NCBI GenBank assembly: GCA_027627225.1
Contig: CM051029.1
Coordinates: 4,299,283-4,363,282, forward strand
Source of the DNA: Congeria kusceri
Taxonomy: Eukaryota; Mollusca; Bivalvia; Myida; Dreissenidae
Length of the DNA: 64,000 nt
Direction: 5' to 3'
Part shown: positions 59,136 through 64,000 of the stretch, piece after piece
Layout of the letters: every line of letters begins with the position of its first letter
Numbering within the stretch: the stretch's first letter is position 1
Position numbers and translations under genes: made by a program
Notes under the pieces: generated by a model
Databases searched by the model: none
The model's input: the letters and a program-made list of their open reading frames with translations, nothing else
Told to the model about the DNA's origin: nothing

Positions 59136-60818
59136 TTGCCTGGCCAGGTCGAAAGGACAATTCCCTTAGGATCCGGTGGGGTTCTCTTACAGCTGAAATC
59201 TACTGAAGCCCTGACCGCAGTACTGCGCATGAAAGTGATTACTATAGGTGGTGTAATGGTTCGCGCAGTACTGCCACAGTCACTGAGAACGGCCTATGTT
59301 TTTCTTGCCGTCATTCCAGAAAACCAGGACCTGGAGGAGCTACGCAAGTCACTAGTGGTGGAACCCCTCAAACATGGTGATATCATTTCATTAGAAAGAA
59401 TTACGTCTAGCAAACCACCACCTCCTGGGTTTCCTAGACTAGTTAAAGTGACATTTGCAACCTCTACAATCCTGCCCTCCAGAGTCATGATAAGGGATTC
59501 AACCGTAAATCTGAACGTACGTCCTTCCCTGCCCCCCCCCCCTACTCGGTGCTTCGAGTGCAAGATTGTTGGCCATAAGACTGACAGTGCTCAATGTTCA
59601 AAAACAGAAATTTGTGTACGGTGTGCCGGCGTATTTTGTTCGCCCACAAATTGTACCGCTAAAACTCGCCAGTGTGCGAATTATAGCTATGAACACTCTG
59701 CCTCTTACCAAGCTTGCCCCGCCTATAAAAGAGCTGCCCAGGTAGCCTCTTATTGCAATGTCTACGGGGTGAACTGGTCTGAGGCCGAGGCGCGATTACA
59801 TGCACTATCAATAGCTACCACGAAAGAGAGTGCCCAACCTCCGAGCAACATCTTAATTTCAACTTCTAAGCATGATACAGTATTGCCCCCCCCCTTAATA
59901 AATCATGCACTCCTGTGGGGGATAAAAAAGAAAGCATCCTCTCCCCACAGCCCCCATGTAGCGAGACCTTTAAGTGCTACTTCATACTCAGAAAAGGTTG
60001 CTTCTCGGAGAAATAAACACACCCCCCCCTGACTCCCCAATCCAAAGAGACTGTAATACCTCCCCCGGGCACTCTCCTGGTGTTCTCAGCGTGTACTCCG
60101 CCCTGTATTTTCCTACTAAGAGTGGTTCGACTATATCGGACAACTCCATGATTAATGTTACAGGACACAACTCCCTGGTGACAGTGCACAGCAGCATATA
60201 TTCGCAGCTTTCTATCTCCGATGTGTGCGGGATTGAGGAGGAGCCCATGATTAGTGTCCCCCCTAACCGCCCCCGTATGGGCGACACCCAGACCTCCCCC
60301 ATGAATTCTCCTGCTCCGAACGACAGTATTAGTAACTCTAATACAGGGGAATCATTTATAAGTATCAAAAAGCGTTCAGGAAAATGTAAAAATATCGAAC
60401 TATCCATGTCAGTGAGCTCAATGATATGGTAACTGAGATAGTTAAGGACCAGTAACGGCAACGGTCCACTGGGTGTCGAGCCAATTCCTATATATATAAC
60501 AAAATAGACACAAGGTTCCTTAGGAGCCAAGAGTCTATATCCAAAGTCAAACATAAATATAAACATACCCCCCCCCCCACCAAAAGCCATACGGATATCG
60601 GTGCCGATCTAAAGCCCGCATGCAACGGAGAACCTTCTGGGTCGCCTAAGAAGGTGGCGCACTCCGCCACAAAACCCCTCATTCCATCCACACATCAATG
60701 CAGAACACCTGCTAAACTGAAATCAGCCCGATCGGGACGGAAATCTATGTTGAAGTCCCCCTCGGTAAAAGTGAATAATATTAGGCGCAAGTTAATTCAG
60801 GGTCACTATGGACAGTAG
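59136..60818 (+). pseudogene. Non-LTR ORF1 (Gag-like, zinc knuckles), frameshifted
   Basis: First frame 59136-60032: RNA-binding-type N-terminal region (RTIPLGSGGVLLQLKS), then a Cys-rich block CFECKIVGHKT, CVRC, C...C...C of the CCHC-knuckle type. Frame changes at C runs near 60025 and 60565 separate it from 60033-60432 and the final part ending at TAG 60816-60818. The start shown is not an ATG; the proper start lies in another frame upstream. It would encapsidate element RNA. Confidence 0.8.
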
Positions 60819-61741
60819 GTTTAACATTGTTGCATTTAACATAGGTGGTTTATCATCGGTTAAACATACTGAAGTTAAACATTTTTTAGACATAAACCCA
60901 TCCGTACAAGTTTTAATTTTACAAGAAACTAAGTTTGAAGGCAGTGAATGTAAAACTCTACCTGGCTTTAAACATTGAGTATGAAAACCACTGCAACTTG
61001 AACCATAACTCTGCTGGTGGGTTAGCTTTTTACATTAAAAATAACATAATCTATGAGGTACTGAGTGCGAATGGCTCTTTGGTAGTGCTGCTATCGAAGT
61101 GTTGGCCATTAAGGTTATTATTAATAAGAACCGACCTCTTATACTGATTAATATAATTATACTCAAGAGGATATGATCTTGAGTCTTTAAATAAAGTCAG
61201 CACACAATTACGGACCATTAAAGGATCCCATGATGTCATCTATACGGGGGACTTTAATGCACACCACACCGCTTGGGGTTCCCCTAAATATGATGCGGGA
61301 GGTAAAGCAGTCACAGCCTGGTTGGAAGAGTAAGACTTCTTTTTGCTCAATGACGGTTCGCCAACCAGGCTTGACTACACAGGCGTTATGACTCATATAG
61401 ACCTCACCGAAGCCAGCCCTGAGATTTCTAGCACTTCTGCCTGGGAACCGTTACCCGATAGCCTAGGATCTGACAACTTCCCTCAAATAGTCACCCTGTG
61501 TAACTATATTACGCAGGGAACTCATACCCAGCGTTCAGGGGAACCAACAATTATATTTAGTAAGGCAAACTGGGATCAGTTTAGGGACCTCTGTACAGAT
61601 CTATCCCTGGAAGACAATCATACTCATGAACTTCTTCAATATTGCCAAAATCTGACTAATAAACTGCTGCCCATAGCTGAATGCAGCATACCGGTCTCTT
61701 CCGTATCTCCCAATTTGCTGATGACTCCGGCACTTGGTTAA
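60808..61741 (+). pseudogene. Non-LTR ORF2, endonuclease part
   Basis: Starts MDSRFNIVAFNIGGLSS with the LILQET motif, stops at 60976-60978, then continues in other frames with GLAFYIKNN, YTGDFNAHHTAWGS and GSDNFPQIV. These are endonuclease/exonuclease/phosphatase-fold motifs used to nick target DNA. Several stops and shifts. Confidence 0.8.
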
Positions 61742-61754
61742 TGGGGTCCAAGCT

Positions 61755-62080
61755 ATCAACCCTGCAAAAAAAGGCCCAAGCAGGGCTGGACTCCAAATGG
61801 AAATGGGCCATTGACTGGGGATAAAAAATTGCACCCACAAAACAGTAGGAATCCTGTTTGGCTACCCAAAACAGCAATCTTTGGACTTAACTTTAGGCGG
61901 CACCAAAATTGTTTCTGAAAAAGTGGTGAAATTTCTAGGTATGTACCTAGGTAAACGGTTAACATTTATTCACCACTTCAAATATTTGGCAGAAAGGTGC
62001 GAAATGGATTTAAATTTAATGAGGATGTTGAGAGGCACAGGTTTCGGTCCGATACAAGTAGCTTCCTTCTCCTCTACAAG
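61755..62080 (+). pseudogene. Remnant of non-LTR reverse transcriptase (palm end and thumb)
   Basis: LSTLQKKAQAGLDSKWKWAI matches the region after the catalytic DD motif, then KTVGILFG and VKFLGMYLGKRLTFIHHFKY. The catalytic blocks themselves are absent, so an internal deletion joined endonuclease to this part. Confidence 0.75.
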
Positions 62081-62599
62081 TCCTTTATAGGTCCAAAGAT
62101 AGACTATGGGGCCCAAATCACTTGCTATGCCAAACGCCCTCAAAATGGTAGATATCATACAAAACAAGGCCCTCAGGATAGTCCTACGGGCACTGCCGTG
62201 TACTCCGCGTTGTACATTAGATGAGGAGGCCGGTGTGCTGCCCCTCACCCTGCGCCGGAAACAACAAACCCTCCAATAATGGGCAAGGGCCAAGTCCAGA
62301 CACGGCTCAAACCCCATAAACAAGCTATTTGGGACGGCACCTTCATCCGGGGCCAGGAGCTTAAAAAGAAGCATGTTGCCTTCTTAATTGGGGCCAGCAC
62401 CCAGACCCTGGTGGAGGAGGCCGATCTCAAGGAGGTTGCTTTGGCAGACCTGAATCCCTCCGAAACCCCACACCCCTGGTTGCTTCATTAGACGGATGTC
62501 GACACCTATCTATCTACAATAGTAACGAAATCTGACTCGCCGCACTTTGCGAGGTCAGAAGCTCTCAGTTATATTAATATTTAGTATGCTGAGCATTTA

Positions 62600-63295
62600 C
62601 AAATTTATACTGACGGCTCCAAATGCCCTGACTCTGGCTTGGTAGCCAATTCATTCGTAATTCCTTTCAAATACATTGTAAGAACATTCAGACTCAGCAA
62701 CAATCTTTCTATATATTCGGCGGAGATTTTGGCCATTAGCTTTGCAATGTGCTGGATATTAGTTATCAAGACAACTAAAACTGCTATCTTCTCGGATCCT
62801 CTATCATCACTAGAGTCCATCAAAATAGAAATAGCAGGTCTAGGCCTGATATTTTAAATGATACTTTGGAACTGAATCAAAAGTGCCTAGATAAATCTCT
62901 ACAGGTAACCTTAGTTTGGTGCCCAGCACATGTCGACATCCCGGGGAATGACCAGGTGGACAGGGAGGCTAAGGAGGGCCTCAAAAGGGAGTCGGTCAAT
63001 ATAGGGGTCCAACTAGCCCAAACATAAATAATTTACTTCCCGGCCAAGGACTATGTTATGCGGGAATGGAACAACATGCCACCCGCTAGCACTCCGTACA
63101 AAGCCCCCTTCTCAATTGCCCAGAAAACCCTCAGTCGGCCGCATCAATATTCTACTAACATCATTATTGACAAATGCCTTAGCCGACTGAGGATGGGGAC
63201 CAGTCTTTTACCTGCTAGTGCGGGAAAGTATATTTTAAAGCTGGACCCTCTCTGTCCTCAATGTGGGATCCCCTTTACAGCGACCACCTGATGAC
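62600..63295 (+). pseudogene. Non-LTR RNase H and C-terminal Cys region
   Basis: IYTDGSKCPDSG (first Asp), SAEILAISFAMCW (Glu), FSDPLSSLESIK (second Asp), then WCPAHVDIPGNDQVDREAK (His/Asp block) after a frame change. Downstream LSRLRMGTSLLPAS and CPQCGIPF are typical of the segment after RNase H. Frames change at about 62857 and 63030. Confidence 0.78.
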
Positions 63296-63480
63296 ACAGT
63301 GCCCCCAGTTTTTTACACAGAGAAAAAGCTTTAAACAACTGTGTCCAAATTAAACATTGAATTGACCCTTAATAATATTTTTAATCCTACTGGCAAAAAT
63401 AAATTACCAGTGTACAAATCTCTGGCAACATATATTGTGGATTGCCAGATTACAGATAAAATATGAATACAAATAGGGGT

Positions 63481-64000
63481 CCTGCAGCTTAATAAGAACA
63501 CATTTTATATCAAAAACTTAAATTTAATATACATTTTCCCCTATCTCGGGACATTCAAGTGATTTAATCATTTATTTATATCACTGAACAGTTTTAAATG
63601 CACAGTGCTTTAATTATTGCCTTTTAGCAATATTTACATCTATTTACTGTGTTATATACTAATTTTCCTTTAAGTACATTTACAATCCCATATATATTGG
63701 TAATTAGTGATATTTCGCCTACTGAAGGGCAATAATTCCTTCCTGACCAAATTCTTTATACATATCTATATCTTCCCATCATGGGAGAGAACTCTTAACA
63801 AACCACTTGTATTTATCTAACACACTGGGACAATAATAGACAATGCTCAGTAGAGCATTCAGAGGGTTAAACCCAGCCAGTGTTTATATTGTGTATAACT
63901 GGCTATGTCAATGGTCGACAGTACTGTACTTTTAGTTACAATTTAAATATGGTTATAGAGGTCCTACTTCTGACATTTTAATACTTTGTGCTTATACATT
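63481..64000. other. AT-rich DNA, possibly 3' UTR of the non-LTR element
   Basis: No gene and no poly(A) end seen, so the element's 3' boundary may lie here or beyond the window. Confidence 0.4.

Larger units (their letters stand above)
58980..63480 (+). mobile_element. Degenerate I/Jockey-like non-LTR retrotransposon, RT core deleted
   Basis: Plus-strand order: ORF1 (zinc knuckles), then ORF2 with apurinic-type endonuclease, a remnant of the RT palm end and thumb, RNase H, and a C-terminal Cys motif (CPQCGIP, with a following DHLMTQCP in another frame). The RNase H domain favours an I-type clade. ORF2 start overlaps ORF1 stop (ATG 60808, TAG 60816-60818). Frameshifts and stops are frequent, and the RT active-site region is missing between about 61740 and 61760. 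Both ends are approximate. Confidence 0.88.

Overview
The window is animal nuclear DNA, most probably from a bivalve mollusc. The evidence is AT-rich intergenic sequence, spliced immunoglobulin/fibronectin exons, abundant triplet microsatellites, a mollusc-style repeat with a PyCCGTCCGTC tract and a triplet-headed dispersed repeat, a non-LTR retrotransposon with RNase H, and a Ty3-type LTR element. I cannot assign a species.

Left part (1-28,859): a direct segmental duplication of about 15.5 kb. Copy A (1-13,379; its left end is outside the window) and copy B (from 15,637 or earlier to 28,859) each contain the same minus-strand LTR retrotransposon insertion followed by the same 5.1-kb right flank. 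The right-hand insertion site is identical, so one insertion was duplicated; these are not two insertions. The element (complete in B, 15,568-23,763, 206-bp LTRs identical to each other) has an unusual gene order. ORF1 is a Gag with an N-terminal ComEA-like helix-hairpin-helix, five 46-residue SR-rich repeats, a retrotransposon-gag core and a CCHC knuckle. Next comes a retropepsin in the -1 frame, then an integrase with a C-terminal PHD finger. A separate third ORF of about 800 residues fuses a disordered region and a C2H2-like finger to a TatD-type metal-dependent nuclease with its catalytic set intact. No reverse transcriptase or RNase H is present in either copy: sequence jumps from the protease linker into the middle of the integrase zinc domain. 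Copy A keeps the PHD finger but has an 11-bp frameshift in ORF3. Copy B keeps ORF3 but has lost most of the PHD finger to a 112-bp deletion.

Middle part (28,860-55,300): AT-rich host DNA with triplet microsatellites, a tRNA-like remnant, a ~165-bp tandem repeat (34.4-35.1 kb), a ~110-bp satellite of about 17 copies (45.2-47.1 kb), several low-copy dispersed repeats and a foldback hairpin (54.27-54.43 kb). On the minus strand, 40.9-36.2 kb, lie the exons of an Ig/FN3/transmembrane receptor with a tyrosine-motif tail. Splice phases agree across most junctions, but at least four in-frame stops make it a pseudogene.

Right part (55,300-64,000): a 22-bp minisatellite, a promoter-like motif cluster, a ~1.7-kb bivalve-type tandem repeat, and a degenerate non-LTR retrotransposon (ORF1 with zinc knuckles, endonuclease, RNase H) whose reverse transcriptase core is deleted.

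The strongest candidate for something undescribed is the LTR element family: HhH-Gag / protease / integrase-PHD plus an env-positioned TatD nuclease ORF preceded by a splice-acceptor-like site.
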